A DNA stretch of 64,000 nucleotides from Paraburkholderia unamae (GCF_003268775.1 NZ_QLSU01000005.1:310001-374000), one strand, 5' to 3'; shown: positions 17,387-27,262, counted from the stretch's first letter. A program made the numbers and translations. The notes: generated by a model from the sequence alone, not told the origin.

Positions 17387-17866
17387 CTAGCGCGGCGCCG
17401 TCCCGATATCGCCGATCTGCGCGTCGGGTCGCGGCAAGTCTTCGACGTCGCCTACGGCGCTCGGCTCCGATATCGGCTCCATGCCCGCACCGATCAGCGT
17501 CTGGGGCTGGCGCAGCATCTCTCCCACCGTTTCGCCAAAACAATTCGCCACGAACGCTCTGAGCAGCGCCTCGCGCGTCGTTGCGCCGTGGGCTTCCACT
17601 CCATCGCGCCCGCCCTCGAATTGCGCGACGCATTGCGCCGGGTCGCCTTCGCGCAGTTCGACACGCACCGCGCGATCGAGCACGACACCCGCCGCCTCCC
17701 ACGAATCGGTGGGCACGAAGCGCCCGTCCCACGGACGGCCCCTGTCGTTGCCGCGCACGGCGACCGTCTCGCCACTGTCGGTGAAATAGATCTCGCGGAC
17801 GAAATCCGGCAGACTGCGCGCCACCCAGTAATCGAGCGCGAGTCCGGTCAGTTCAGCTACTTTCAT
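17387..17866 (-). CDS. DUF2591 (phage NinX-like) protein
   Basis: 159 residues resembling DUF2591, the family of lambdoid phage NinX: the N-terminal MKVAELTGLALDYWVAR and the C-terminal ALLRAFVANCFGETV pattern. The core contains DGRFVPTDSWEAAG. No enzymatic function is established for the family. The start at 17866 has GAGGGA about 7 bases upstream; the 23 further residues to 17935 are not supported. It faces the tRNA-Arg pair and follows spoT on the same strand with a 197-base gap. It could be a domesticated phage gene; codon use looks native. Confidence 0.72.
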   Translation of the reverse strand: MKVAELTGLALDYWVARSLPDFVREIYFTDSGETVAVRGNDRGRPWDGRFVPTDSWEAAGVVLDRAVRVELREGDPAQCVAQFEGGRDGVEAHGATTREALLRAFVANCFGETVGEMLRQPQTLIGAGMEPISEPSAVGDVEDLPRPDAQIGDIGTAPR

Positions 17867-18063
17867 TGCAGGTCCCTCGTTTCGGGTCGAAGGAAGATCA
17901 CGCCGTGGCCGCCAAACGCGGCCAGGCTGCCGCAAACGTGCGGCCGATGAGATAACGCTAGATTACCGCGACAGACGCGGTGTGGCGGTGTTTCGCGTCA
18001 CGGGCGTAGCGCATGGCGATACATGGCGGGGCGGCGCGTGCGCGCCGCGGGCCACCCGCCCGA

Positions 18064-20430
18064 TCAATAATCCGCGCGCTCGCGGTCGATGCGCATGCCG
18101 CCGTCGTGGCGATGATGGCCGTCGTCGCTCGAACGCTCGCGCGCAATGCGCATTACGTCCGGATTCGTGCGCACGCGGCGCATGACGTTCGCGAGGTGCA
18201 CGCGGTCGCTCACCTGGATCACAAAGCGCAGCATGTTCGACTCCTGCGCGAGATCGTCGTCCATAGCGATGTGCACGATGTTGGCGTCCGCCGACGTGAT
18301 GTCGGCCGCCACGCGCGCGAACACGCCCTTGGTGTTTTTCACGAGCACCTTCACCGCGACGTCGAACAAACGTCCCGGCTGCGGCGCCCAGGCCACGTCG
18401 ATCCAGCGGCCCGGATCGCGCCGGTGGATGCGCTGCGCGACGCGGCAGTCGGTGGTATGGATCGCCATGCCGAGACCGATGCCGATGTAGCCCATGATGG
18501 CGTCGCCGGGAATCGGGCGGCAGCAGGCCGAAAGCTGCACGGACATGCCTTCGGTGCCCGTGATGACAACCGGCGGCGCGGGAGGCGCGTTCGGGTCGCG
18601 CGGCGGATGATGATGCTCCGCGTCGTCGGCGTCCTGGCCGCTCATCAGCACTTCGATGCGCTTGGCCATGACCGCGGCCACGCGCCGACCCAAACCGATG
18701 TCGGCGAAAATTTCCTGGCGGTTCTTGTTGCCGGTCCACTGAACCAGCTTTTCCCACACTTCCGGCGTGACTTCCGAAAGCTGGTAGCCATAGCCCTTGA
18801 GCGCCTGATCGACGAGCCGCTCGCCCAGCTGCACCGACTCCGTGAGACGCATGGTCTTGAGATAGTGCCGGATCGCCGAGCGCGCCTTGCCGGTGCGCAC
18901 GAAGCCGAGCCACGCCGGATTCGGCTTGGAATACGGCGCAGTGATCACCTCGACGATGTCACCGCTCTTCAATTCGGTGCGCAGCGGCAGCAACTCGTTG
19001 TTGATCTTCACAGCCACGCACTGGTTGCCCAGGTCGCTGTGGATCGAATACGCGAAGTCGAGCGCCGTGGCGCCGCGCGGCAGCGCCATGATCTTCGACT
19101 TCGGCGTGAAGACGTACACGGCGTCCGGGAACAGGTCGATCTTGACGTGTTCAAGGAACTCGCTCGAGTCGCCCACTTCGCTCTGGATATCGAGCAGCGA
19201 CTTGAGCCACTGGTGCGCGCGCTTTTGCACGTCGTTCAGATCGGCGCCGCCGTTCTTGTAGAGCCAATGCGCGGCCACGCCGGCTTCGGCGATCTCGTGC
19301 ATCTTGCGCGTGCGCACCTGGAATTCGATCGGCGCGCCAAACGGGCCCACGAGCGTGGTGTGCAGGGACTGATAGCCGTTCACCTTGGGAATGGCGATGT
19401 AGTCCTTGAACTTGCCCGGCACCGGCTTGTAAAGCGCATGGAGCGCGCCGATGCAGGTGTAGCACTCCAGCGCCGACTCCACGACCACGCGGAAGCCGTA
19501 CACGTCGAGCACCTGCGAGAACGACAATTGCTTGTCGCGCATCTTCTTGTAGATGCTGAAGATGGTTTTCTCGCGGCCGGTGACTTCGGCGTCGAGCTTC
19601 GCGTCGGCAATGGCGCGCTGCACCGCTTCGAGAATCTTGCTCACCACCTCGCGGCGATTGCCGCGCGCGGCCTTCACTGCCTTTTCGAGCGTGGCGTAGC
19701 GATTCGGATTGAAGTTCGCGAAGCTCAGGTCTTGCAGCTCGCGATAGGTGTTGTTCAGGCCAAGACGGTGCGCGATGGGCGCGTAGATGTCGATGGTCTC
19801 GCGCGCCACGCGGCGGCGCTTCTCGGGCGGCACCGCGCCGAGCGTGCGCATGTTGTGCAGCCGGTCGGAGAGCTTCACGAGAATCACGCGCACGTCGCGC
19901 GCCATCGCGAGGAGCATCTTGCGGAAGTTCTCCGCCTGCGCTTCCTCGCGGTTGCGAAACTCCATCTTGTCGAGTTTCGACAGGCCGTCAACCAGTTCCG
20001 CGACCTTCGCGCCGAAGCGCTCGGCGAGTTCCGCCTTGGTCACGCCCTGGTCTTCCATCACGTCGTGCAGGAGCGCGGCCATGATGGACTGCGCGTCGAG
20101 CTTCCAGCCGGCGCAGATTTCCGCGACGGCGACGGGATGGGTGATATAGGGTTCGCCGCTCTGGCGATATTGCCCGAGGTGGGCTTCATCGCTGAAGTGG
20201 AACGCCGCCTTGACCTCCTTGATTTCCTCGGGAGTGAGGTAACCGGAGAGCGCGGCGGTCAGATTGGCGATGGAGACGACCCCGTGCTTACGGGGCTGCT
20301 CCGGCGTCGCGGTCGGTCCGAACAGATGGCGAAACGACTGTTCGAGGACCGCGTCGATGTAATTGCGCGCAGGGCTCGCAGTCTCGGCTTCCTGGTCCAC
20401 CTCGGTGGCCGGCGAGGGCGTGATGCTCAT
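18064..20430 (-). CDS. spoT: Bifunctional (p)ppGpp synthetase/hydrolase (RelA/SpoT family)
   Basis: 788 residues; makes and degrades the stringent-response alarmone. The order is an HD hydrolase domain (about 75-210; ALLHDVMEDQGVT gives the catalytic His-Asp), a synthetase domain (about 265-400; KTIFSIYKKMRDK, YGFRVVV, VNGYQSLHTT, EFQVRT), TGS (about 425-490; DLFPDAVYVFTPK), a helical and zinc-finger-like region (QLSACCRPIPGD), and a C-terminal ACT domain. An intact hydrolase motif argues for SpoT rather than RelA. It is downstream of rpoZ, gmk and yicC on the same strand, the usual linkage of ppGpp metabolism with omega and GMP kinase. Confidence 0.95.
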   Translation of the reverse strand: MSITPSPATEVDQEAETASPARNYIDAVLEQSFRHLFGPTATPEQPRKHGVVSIANLTAALSGYLTPEEIKEVKAAFHFSDEAHLGQYRQSGEPYITHPVAVAEICAGWKLDAQSIMAALLHDVMEDQGVTKAELAERFGAKVAELVDGLSKLDKMEFRNREEAQAENFRKMLLAMARDVRVILVKLSDRLHNMRTLGAVPPEKRRRVARETIDIYAPIAHRLGLNNTYRELQDLSFANFNPNRYATLEKAVKAARGNRREVVSKILEAVQRAIADAKLDAEVTGREKTIFSIYKKMRDKQLSFSQVLDVYGFRVVVESALECYTCIGALHALYKPVPGKFKDYIAIPKVNGYQSLHTTLVGPFGAPIEFQVRTRKMHEIAEAGVAAHWLYKNGGADLNDVQKRAHQWLKSLLDIQSEVGDSSEFLEHVKIDLFPDAVYVFTPKSKIMALPRGATALDFAYSIHSDLGNQCVAVKINNELLPLRTELKSGDIVEVITAPYSKPNPAWLGFVRTGKARSAIRHYLKTMRLTESVQLGERLVDQALKGYGYQLSEVTPEVWEKLVQWTGNKNRQEIFADIGLGRRVAAVMAKRIEVLMSGQDADDAEHHHPPRDPNAPPAPPVVITGTEGMSVQLSACCRPIPGDAIMGYIGIGLGMAIHTTDCRVAQRIHRRDPGRWIDVAWAPQPGRLFDVAVKVLVKNTKGVFARVAADITSADANIVHIAMDDDLAQESNMLRFVIQVSDRVHLANVMRRVRTNPDVMRIARERSSDDGHHRHDGGMRIDRERADY

Positions 20431-20544
20431 GTTCCCCTCCGTATCAGGTTTGGCGTTGACGATTAAGCGGGTCGATGCAACTGCGCGTGGTACGAACTAC
20501 GTAGCTAACGGAATGCGTGTGAACGCGCCCTTAGTCCGAGAACT

Positions 20545-20748
20545 TCAGACGGGCACCTTCTTCAGCATTTCGAGGCCGACCTGGCCAGACGCGATCTCGC
20601 GCAGCGCGACGACGGTAGGCTTGTCGCGGCTTTCGATCTTGGGCGTGTGACCTTGTGCGAGCTGGCGTGCGCGATACGTCGCGGCGAGCGCCAGTTCGAA
20701 GCGGTTCGGAATCTGTTTCAGACAATCTTCGACGGTGATGCGGGCCAT
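20545..20748 (-). CDS. rpoZ: RNA polymerase omega subunit
   Basis: 67 residues. It binds the beta' C-terminus and aids polymerase assembly; in proteobacteria it forms part of a ppGpp site. It starts [23 protein letters not shown], the diagnostic omega N-terminus, and contains RARQL and [11 protein letters not shown]. It lies between gmk and spoT, 40 and 114 bases away, probably co-transcribed. Confidence 0.97.
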   Translation of the reverse strand: MARITVEDCLKQIPNRFELALAATYRARQLAQGHTPKIESRDKPTVVALREIASGQVGLEMLKKVPV

Positions 20749-20788
20749 GTCGGGTTCCTTCTCATTCTCAGCAGGTTCTTATTCTACC

Positions 20789-21502
20789 TTATGTGCCCGA
20801 TGCGCCGGGCTGCGGGTGGTGGATACCGAGCTGCACGAAGAGCTCGGTATGCCGTGCGTATTGCGAAGCGAAGCGCAGGCGCGTGGCGCTCACGATATTG
20901 CGCAGCTCCTGCAACGCACGATCGAAGTTCTCGTTGATCACGACGTACTCCGATTCGCTCGCATGCGCGATCTCGCTACCGGCTGCAAGCAAGCGTCGCG
21001 TGATGACGTTCGGCTCGTCTTCGCCGCGCTTTTTCAGGCGGTCGGCAAGCGCTTCGAGCGACGGCGGCAGGATGAAGATTTCCACGGCATTGCGGAACTG
21101 CTTCTTCACTTGCTGCGCGCCCTGCCAGTCGATTTCGAGCAGGACGTCATGGCCGATTTTCATCTGGTCTTCGATCCACACGCGCGAAGTCGCATAGTAG
21201 TTGCCGTGCACTTCCGCGCTCTCGAGAAACTCGCCCGTTGCGTGGCGCGTGAGGAAGTCGTCGACGGTCGTGAAGTGATAGTGCTCGCCGTCGCGCTCCT
21301 TCGAACGCGGCGCGCGCGTCGTGTACGAAACCGACAGGCGGATCGCGCTGTCTTCCGCGAGCAGCGCGTTCACGAGCGTCGACTTGCCCGCACCCGAAGG
21401 CGCCACCACCATGAAGAGGTTGCCGGGGTAGTTGCCCGCGTACGGATTGCGCTTTTTGTCCTGCTTGGCGTCCACGTGCGGCGCGCTGGTGTGGTCGGTC
21501 AT
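20789..21502 (-). CDS. gmk: Guanylate kinase
   Basis: Phosphorylates GMP to GDP with ATP. 237 residues with the P-loop APSGAGKST (about 39-47), the GMP-binding [21 protein letters not shown], and [14 protein letters not shown]. The ATG at 21502 has AAGGAAG upstream. The alternative ATG at 21520 overlaps the yicC stop (ATGA) and would add six residues. The N-terminal 30 residues are an extension seen in related Burkholderiaceae. It is in the yicC-gmk-rpoZ-spoT run. Confidence 0.94.
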   Translation of the reverse strand: MTDHTSAPHVDAKQDKKRNPYAGNYPGNLFMVVAPSGAGKSTLVNALLAEDSAIRLSVSYTTRAPRSKERDGEHYHFTTVDDFLTRHATGEFLESAEVHGNYYATSRVWIEDQMKIGHDVLLEIDWQGAQQVKKQFRNAVEIFILPPSLEALADRLKKRGEDEPNVITRRLLAAGSEIAHASESEYVVINENFDRALQELRNIVSATRLRFASQYARHTELFVQLGIHHPQPGASGT

Positions 21503-21516
21503 GTTCGTTGCTTCCT

Positions 21517-22455
21517 TCATTCGAGATTCTGGACCTGCTCGCGCATCTGCTCGATGAGCAGCTTGAGCGTCATCGAGGCATCGGCAAGTTCCTTCGCCGC
21601 CGCCTTCGAGCCAAGCGTGTTCGCTTCGCGGTTGAGCTCCTGCATCATGAAGTCGAGACGCTTGCCGACACGGCCGCCCTTCTCGATCACGTGACGCGTT
21701 TCATTGAGGTGCGCGGTGAGGCGCGAGAGTTCTTCGGCGATGTCGATGCGAATGCCGTACATCGTCACTTCCTGGCGAATGCGCTCAGCGATTTCCTCGC
21801 GCGAGATGTTGCCGATGCTGCCGCCGTTGCCGTTGCTGTCCGGCGCCGCGATGCCGAGCGCTTCCTGCAAGCGCTCGACGATCTTCTGCTGGTGCTTGGC
21901 GATGAGCTCCGGCACGAGCGGCGTGATGCGCGCGACGATGGTCTCCATTTCGGTGACATTGGCGAGCAGCATGTTGGCGAGTTGCGCACCTTCGCGACCG
22001 CGCACTTCGATCAGGTCGGCAATGGCCTGCTTGCCGCAGCCGAGCACGGCGTCGCGCAGCACCTCGGCCGCCACGCCGCTTTCCGCCAGCACGCCTGGCC
22101 AGCGCAGGATCTCGCCCGTGCGCAGACGGCCCGACTCGGGGAACGCATCGAGCACGGCCCGCTCGAGCGAGGCGAGCTGGTCGAGCGCGTCGCGGTTGAG
22201 CGCGCCTGCGTTGGCGCCCTGCTCGCTGCGCTGGATGTTGATGCGAATGTCGACCTTGCCGCGGGAGAGCTTCGTCATCAGCATCTCGCGCAGCGTGGGC
22301 TCGCACACGCGCACGTCTTCGGGCATGCGGAAGTTCAGGTCGAGAAAGCGCGAATTCACCGTGCGCAATTCGACGGAGACACTGGCGCCGCCCGTGCCCG
22401 ATGCCGCTGCAAGCTCGCGCGTAGCGCTGGCATAGCCGGTCATGCTGTAAATCAT
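21517..22455 (-). CDS. yicC: YicC-family endoribonuclease
   Basis: 312 residues. It starts [15 protein letters not shown], the family signature, and contains [34 protein letters not shown] and the C-terminal [21 protein letters not shown]. YicC proteins were long of unknown function; the E. coli member is now described as an endoribonuclease acting on some sRNAs. The start at 22455 fits the family; a 17-residue upstream extension does not. Linked to gmk by a possible ATGA overlap, so translation may be coupled. Confidence 0.92.
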   Translation of the reverse strand: MIYSMTGYASATRELAAASGTGGASVSVELRTVNSRFLDLNFRMPEDVRVCEPTLREMLMTKLSRGKVDIRINIQRSEQGANAGALNRDALDQLASLERAVLDAFPESGRLRTGEILRWPGVLAESGVAAEVLRDAVLGCGKQAIADLIEVRGREGAQLANMLLANVTEMETIVARITPLVPELIAKHQQKIVERLQEALGIAAPDSNGNGGSIGNISREEIAERIRQEVTMYGIRIDIAEELSRLTAHLNETRHVIEKGGRVGKRLDFMMQELNREANTLGSKAAAKELADASMTLKLLIEQMREQVQNLE

Positions 22456-22767
22456 GGTTCGTCTCGCGAAAAAGCCGTGGCGTCGTGCGGCGGGCGCGCG
22501 TGCCATGGCGGAGGAATCGAGGCGCCCGGCGTGTAGTCGCGAACGGTCAATGAACGGACGATAGCGCGGGGCGGAGAAACCGTATTATCCCATTTTTGGA
22601 GCCGCGTCCCCGCGAGCGCGAGCCCGCAAGCGCGCCCCGGCGCGGCGGCATCGCCGCCGCCTTCGCGCGCCCGCCCTGTGGCCATCGGGCGGCGCCCGTC
22701 GCGAGACACACGAAGGCGGTAAAATTACGCTTTCCCCTACCCTCTTTTGCCTCGCGCACGCCCCACG
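22456..22767. other. Divergent promoter region yicC/rph
   Basis: 312 bases without coding signal between two outward operons. GTAAAATTACGC (about 22719-22730) contains a TAAAAT box, 40 bases before the rph ATG, and is the best -10 candidate for rph-rdgB-hemW. Minus-strand boxes are not clear. Confidence 0.5.
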
Positions 22768-23508
22768 ATGACCCAATCCATCCAGCGCCCCTCCGGCCGC
22801 GCCGCCGACCAGCTTCGCGAAGTCCGCATCACCCGCCATTACACGAAGTACGCCGAAGGCTCGGTCCTCGTGGAATTCGGCGACACCAAGGTGTTGTGCA
22901 CCGCGAGCGTGTCCGAAAGCGTGCCGCCGTTCCTGCGCGACAAGGGCCAGGGCTGGCTCACCGCCGAATACGGCATGCTGCCGCGCGCCACGCACACGCG
23001 CAGCGACCGCGAAGCCGCGCGCGGCAAGCAAACGGGCCGCACCCAGGAAATCCAGCGCCTGATCGGCCGCGCCATGCGCGCGGTGTTCGACCTCGAAGCG
23101 CTCGGCGCGCGCACCATCAACCTCGACTGCGACGTGTTGCAGGCGGACGGCGGCACGCGCACCGCCAGCATCACGGGCGCGTTCGTGGCGGCCCACGACG
23201 CCGTCTCGAAGCTGCTCGCCACGGGCCGCATCGAACGTTCGCCGATCACCGACTACGTGGCGGCGATTTCGGTGGGCGTGTACGAAGGCGTGCCGGTGCT
23301 CGACCTCGACTATGCCGAAGACTCGCAGTGCGACACGGACATGAACGTCGTGATGACGGGCTCGGGCGGCATGGTCGAAGTCCAGGGCACGGCGGAAGGC
23401 GCGCCCTTTTCGCGCGACGAACTGAACGCGCTGCTCGATCTCGCGCAAAGCGGCATCCGCTCGCTGGTCGAGAAGCAGAAAGCGGCGCTGGAGATCACGC
23501 ATGGCTGA
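22768..23508 (+). CDS. rph: Ribonuclease PH
   Basis: 246-residue phosphorolytic 3'-5' exoribonuclease that trims tRNA precursors. Family signatures are [11 protein letters not shown] near the N-terminus, SVSESVPPF, the [12 protein letters not shown] phosphate/RNA segment, and [19 protein letters not shown]. The length is normal and complete, unlike frameshifted E. coli K-12 rph. The ATG at 22768 is the family start. It overlaps rdgB by 8 bases. Confidence 0.96.
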   Translation: MTQSIQRPSGRAADQLREVRITRHYTKYAEGSVLVEFGDTKVLCTASVSESVPPFLRDKGQGWLTAEYGMLPRATHTRSDREAARGKQTGRTQEIQRLIGRAMRAVFDLEALGARTINLDCDVLQADGGTRTASITGAFVAAHDAVSKLLATGRIERSPITDYVAAISVGVYEGVPVLDLDYAEDSQCDTDMNVVMTGSGGMVEVQGTAEGAPFSRDELNALLDLAQSGIRSLVEKQKAALEITHG

Positions 23509-24172
23509 TTTGCGGCCGGCTTCACAACCGGATTCACAGGCGGATGCACAGGCTAAAACGGCGGCTGACGCGCTTTCGCGCGTCGTGCTCGCCTCGAACA
23601 ACGCCGGCAAGCTGCGAGAGTTCGCGGCGCTGCTCGGCGCAGCGGGCATCGAACTCGTGCCGCAAGGCGCGCTGAACGTGCCCGAAGCCGAGGAGCCGCA
23701 TCCCACCTTCGTGGAAAACGCGCTCGCCAAGGCGCGCCATGCATCGAAGCTCACGGGACTGCCCGCGATCGCCGACGATTCGGGCCTGTGCGTGCGCGCG
23801 CTGCGCGGCGCGCCGGGCGTGTATTCGGCGCGCTACGCGCAGCTTGCGGGCGGAGAAAAGAGCGATGCGGCGAACAACGCGCTACTCGTCGCCAACCTGA
23901 AAGATCACGCCGATCGCCGCGGCTACTACTACTGCGTGCTCGCGCTCGTGCGTCACGCCGACGACCCCGAGCCGCTCATCGCCGAAGGCCGCTGGCACGG
24001 CGTCGTGCTCGACGCGCCGCGCGGCGACAACGGCTTCGGCTACGACCCTTACTTCTACGTTCCCGAGCTGGAAGCGACGGCCGCCGAACTCGATCCGGCG
24101 CTCAAGAACGCGTCGAGCCATCGCGCGATCGCCCTGCGCCAACTGCTCGCGCGGCTCCAGGAGGAAGCGTGA
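23501..24172 (+). CDS. rdgB: dITP/XTP pyrophosphatase (non-canonical purine NTPase)
   Basis: 223 residues. Removes ITP, dITP and XTP from the nucleotide pool. Motifs are [13 protein letters not shown] (substrate phosphate grip), [25 protein letters not shown] and [13 protein letters not shown], then [11 protein letters not shown] at the end. The N-terminus is about 20 residues longer than in E. coli. Its start overlaps the rph stop and its TGA overlaps the GTG of the next gene, so the three are translationally coupled. Confidence 0.95.
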   Translation: MADLRPASQPDSQADAQAKTAADALSRVVLASNNAGKLREFAALLGAAGIELVPQGALNVPEAEEPHPTFVENALAKARHASKLTGLPAIADDSGLCVRALRGAPGVYSARYAQLAGGEKSDAANNALLVANLKDHADRRGYYYCVLALVRHADDPEPLIAEGRWHGVVLDAPRGDNGFGYDPYFYVPELEATAAELDPALKNASSHRAIALRQLLARLQEEA

Positions 24173-25386
24173 GCCAGCAGCATCGCATCGGCATCGAAGT
24201 CGTGAAGTCGTTCACGATGCCAGGCAGCATTCGCCTCACTTCGCTGCCACCGCTCGCGCTCTACGTGCATTTCCCGTGGTGCGTGCGCAAGTGCCCGTAC
24301 TGCGATTTCAACTCGCACGAGTGGAAAGGCGAGCGTTTCCCTGAAGACGATTACCTCGACGCGCTGCGCGCCGATCTCGAACAGGCGCTGCCGCTCGTCT
24401 GGGGCCGCCAGGTACATACGGTGTTCATCGGCGGCGGCACACCCAGCCTGCTTTCGGCGGCGGGGCTCGATCGCCTGCTCTCCGATGTGCGCGCGCTCCT
24501 GCCCCTCGACGCCGACGCCGAAATCACGCTCGAAGCGAATCCCGGCACGTTCGAGGCCGCGAAGTTCGCGCAGTTTCGCGCGAGCGGCGTGAACCGGCTT
24601 TCAGTGGGCATCCAGAGCTTCAACGAAGCGCATCTGAAAGCGCTCGGACGCATTCACGACGCGGCGCAGGCGCGCCATGCCGTCGAAGTCGCGGCGAGCA
24701 CCTTCGACAACTTCAATCTCGACCTGATGTTCGCGCTGCCGCAGCAAACGCTCGACGAATGCCAGGCCGATATCGAGACGGCGCTCTCGTTCAAGCCGCC
24801 GCATCTGTCGCTCTATCACCTCACGCTCGAACCGAACACGTTGTTCGCGAAGTTCCCGCCCGCCCTGCCCGACGACGACCAGTCTGCCGACATGCAGGAC
24901 TGGATTCACGAGCGCACCACAGCCGCGGGATACGGGCGCTACGAGGTGTCGGCTTATGCGCAGCCGGACCGGCAATGCAAGCACAACCTCAATTACTGGC
25001 GCTTCGGCGACTATCTGGGGATCGGCGCGGGCGCGCATACGAAGCTTTCGTTTCCGAACCGCATCGTGCGCCAGGCGCGCTACAAGCACCCGGCGACCTT
25101 CATCGAGCAGGCGCGCGCGGGCACGCCGGTCCAGGAAGAGCACGAAGTGAACGCACGCGACTTGCCGTTCGAGTTCATGCTCAACGCGCTGCGTCTCGTG
25201 GAAGGGTTTCCCGTACATCGCTTCATCGAGCGCACCGGCCTGCCCATCACGACGATCGAACCGGCGTTGCAGGAGGCCGAGCGGCGCGGGCTCATCACGC
25301 GCGACTACGAAAAGATCGCGCCGACGGAGCTCGGGCAGCGCTTCCTCAACGATTTGCAGGCGCTGTTCCTCAAGGACCCGCACTGA
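24169..25386 (+). CDS. hemW: Radical SAM heme chaperone HemW
   Basis: 405 residues, formerly annotated as oxygen-independent coproporphyrinogen oxidase. The radical SAM cluster motif is CVRKCPYCDF (CxxxCxxC, about residues 36-43), followed by FIGGGTPSLL, LEANPGT, GVNRLSVGIQSF and a C-terminal HemN-like domain (FEFMLNALRLVEGF). HemW proteins carry heme to client proteins and lack HemN's extra catalytic N-terminus. GTG start at 24169 with AGGAGG about 5 bases upstream, overlapping the rdgB stop (GTGA). Last gene before tRNA-Ser. Confidence 0.9.
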   Translation: MSQQHRIGIEVVKSFTMPGSIRLTSLPPLALYVHFPWCVRKCPYCDFNSHEWKGERFPEDDYLDALRADLEQALPLVWGRQVHTVFIGGGTPSLLSAAGLDRLLSDVRALLPLDADAEITLEANPGTFEAAKFAQFRASGVNRLSVGIQSFNEAHLKALGRIHDAAQARHAVEVAASTFDNFNLDLMFALPQQTLDECQADIETALSFKPPHLSLYHLTLEPNTLFAKFPPALPDDDQSADMQDWIHERTTAAGYGRYEVSAYAQPDRQCKHNLNYWRFGDYLGIGAGAHTKLSFPNRIVRQARYKHPATFIEQARAGTPVQEEHEVNARDLPFEFMLNALRLVEGFPVHRFIERTGLPITTIEPALQEAERRGLITRDYEKIAPTELGQRFLNDLQALFLKDPH

Positions 25387-25451
25387 GGTCGACGCGGATC
25401 GTCTGGGCGAGTGCCGCCGCGCTCGCGTTTCGGGTTACAATGCGCGGCTCC

Positions 25452-25541
25452 GGAGGTGTGGCAGAGTGGTTGAATGCACCGGTCTTGAAAACCGGCGAAG
25501 GGGTAACCCTTCCGTGAGTTCGAATCTCACCGCCTCCGCCA
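25452..25541 (+). tRNA. tRNA-Ser(UGA)
   Basis: 90 bases with a long variable arm and encoded CCA. The acceptor GGAGGTG faces CGCCTCC. The anticodon loop CTTGAAA gives TGA, reading UCA. TACAAT at 25436-25441 is a fitting -10 box. The accessory island follows directly downstream. Confidence 0.96.
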
Positions 25542-25638
25542 AAAGTGAACAAAAAAGTCCCGCATAATCAATAACTTACGGGGATTCCGCTTTTTCGACC
25601 CACAAAATAACCCAGATCGGCGTCGAAGTCCGTACCGC

Positions 25639-26271
25639 TCAAACCTCAAGACGGCCGACACAGTGCCACTGCCCGAACTCCGGATCAAACAGTGCAATGC
25701 CGTCGCAGGTAGTCGGGTCGGCAACGACCGCACCCGCCATTGTGCGAAGTGCCAGGCTCGCCGCCTCGCTCAGACGCACCGCGTCCCATCCGCCGATCGC
25801 GTGATGCGTTTCGCGCCAGGCAAACAAGCCCGCCTGCTCGTGCAGCCCGTCGAGCATCGCCAGGGTCTCCGGATCGACCTCGAACCAGGGCGGATCGTTG
25901 GCCCAGATGTGTAGTGTCGTGCCATGTCGCCCCAACGCACCACCTGGGCGCAGCAGGATACGCCCGTCCTGCGTCGGCCATCCGGCGTGAATGCACGCAA
26001 CCAGCCCGCGCCCGTCCGCATCACGAAAGTGGCCACCATCCAGCCGCGCAGCAGGGGTGACACGATACGTCTGTCCGAGATGCGCGAAGCGTGCGGCCTC
26101 AATCATTGCGTCCAGTGGCGACAGAAAGCAGAGGACCGCGCGGCCCTCGTCGTAGCTCTCTGTCGCGACGCGCAGTTTTCCATTCGCGTCCTCGTGGACG
26201 AGAACCCAGGCTGGCGGCGATATGAAAAACGGCACCGCGTCCGGGTGCCGGAATTGACGGTCGTGCATCAT
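25639..26271 (-). CDS. Hypothetical protein, last gene of toxin-immunity island
   Basis: 210 residues, not recognised. Soluble, no signal peptide or membrane segment. It contains an early AWVLVHEDANGKLRVATESYDEG strand-rich part, DAMIEAARFAHLG, and a C-terminal VADPTTCDGIALFDPEFGQWH. It starts 4 bases after the stop of the PoNi-like immunity gene, so the two are co-transcribed. GAAGG overlaps the region just before the ATG, and the second ATG (26268) has slightly better spacing. The context suggests a second immunity or accessory protein of the effector cassette, but this is inference only. Confidence 0.6.
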   Translation of the reverse strand: MMHDRQFRHPDAVPFFISPPAWVLVHEDANGKLRVATESYDEGRAVLCFLSPLDAMIEAARFAHLGQTYRVTPAARLDGGHFRDADGRGLVACIHAGWPTQDGRILLRPGGALGRHGTTLHIWANDPPWFEVDPETLAMLDGLHEQAGLFAWRETHHAIGGWDAVRLSEAASLALRTMAGAVVADPTTCDGIALFDPEFGQWHCVGRLEV

Positions 26272-26275
26272 GCCT

Positions 26276-27262
26276 TCACTCTTCGCGGGTCGGGCCGCCG
26301 TCCTCTCGCCCCATCACGATCCACGTCACCGGGCCTTCCTGACGGTCTCGGCCAATGCCCTCGGGGAACTCGTCGCCCACCTTGAACATGCGTTCCTGGA
26401 CAAATGCGCCCGGCGATTCGAGCACACCCCAGCGCCCGCTATACGGGCAGCGCTCGCCGGTCCTGCGCGAAATATGAGGCTTCTGCATTTCGCGCTGCGG
26501 GGCCAGTATCAGTTCACGTCCGAAGTCCACGAGGTCCTTCGGATAGAAGCGCGCGTCGCGGTAGCTGCTGTCGTCGATGTTCCAGAGCAGCGTCACCAGC
26601 CCGGCCTCGAAAGCCCAATAGCCGAAGAAGAACACGCCAAGGTTTTTGTGCCCGTCGTACCAGTAGCAATCCTTCATGCCGCCGTACCAGCGCTTCAGGT
26701 AGTCGGCCATTGCCCGCTGTTGCGCTTCGCCGTGCGTCTCGGTCGCGCTCAGCAGGTCAGCGTAGGGCTTCGCGTGGATCAGCGATTCACCCGGCAGGGA
26801 GACGCCCAAGCGGCCAAACAGCCGACTTACCAGCACGTCCTGGCCGTCCTCGGGATCGGTGCTGATCCATGTCGCGATGACCGGCACCCACTCCTTCATC
26901 CCGAGCAGCACCGCCAGCGACAGCAGCCACAACACGTACTGGTATGCGTCTCGCTCCCAGAGGCGTAGCCGCCCGTAATCTGGATACAACGCAAAGTGCG
27001 ACTTGAACAATGCCAGGCATCGAGCGAAATCAGGCTTGAGTAAAGCCACCGCCTCACCAGCCGAGTAGCGGGCAACCAGAATTTCTAACGAAATAGTGCC
27101 TCTATCCCATGATAGACCGCGCTTATGTCCAGGGGATTTTTCTGGAGCCTCAAGCATTTGTTCAAGCTTCTCCAGCCGCTTCTCCTTGTACTCAAGTTTC
27201 TCGCGGTAATGGTGTTCGGGAAGCAAAGGCTCACGCCTGATCTTGTCAAATGGTTCATTCAT
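26276..27262 (-). CDS. PoNi-like immunity protein (DUF1910/DUF1911)
   Basis: 328 residues. PoNi proteins neutralise PoNe DNase effectors delivered by type VI secretion and related systems. The N-terminal half matches the DUF1910 pattern (REPLLPEHHYREKLEYKEKR). The C-terminal half matches DUF1911: YLKRWYGGMKDCYWYD, then FGYWAFEAGLVTLLWNIDDS, then ARFYPKDLVDFGR. The ATG at 27262 has AAGGGA about 10 bases upstream; the longer TTG-started form (27307) abuts the toxin remnant stop. The frame is intact although the toxin upstream is broken. Base composition is lower in GC than flanking core genes. Confidence 0.85.
   Translation of the reverse strand: MNEPFDKIRREPLLPEHHYREKLEYKEKRLEKLEQMLEAPEKSPGHKRGLSWDRGTISLEILVARYSAGEAVALLKPDFARCLALFKSHFALYPDYGRLRLWERDAYQYVLWLLSLAVLLGMKEWVPVIATWISTDPEDGQDVLVSRLFGRLGVSLPGESLIHAKPYADLLSATETHGEAQQRAMADYLKRWYGGMKDCYWYDGHKNLGVFFFGYWAFEAGLVTLLWNIDDSSYRDARFYPKDLVDFGRELILAPQREMQKPHISRRTGERCPYSGRWGVLESPGAFVQERMFKVGDEFPEGIGRDRQEGPVTWIVMGREDGGPTREE

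Noticed and set aside
18013..20466. 817-codon plus-strand frame over spoT
   Set aside because: Antisense shadow of a convincing spoT gene; the composition is typical of a GC-bias artefact.
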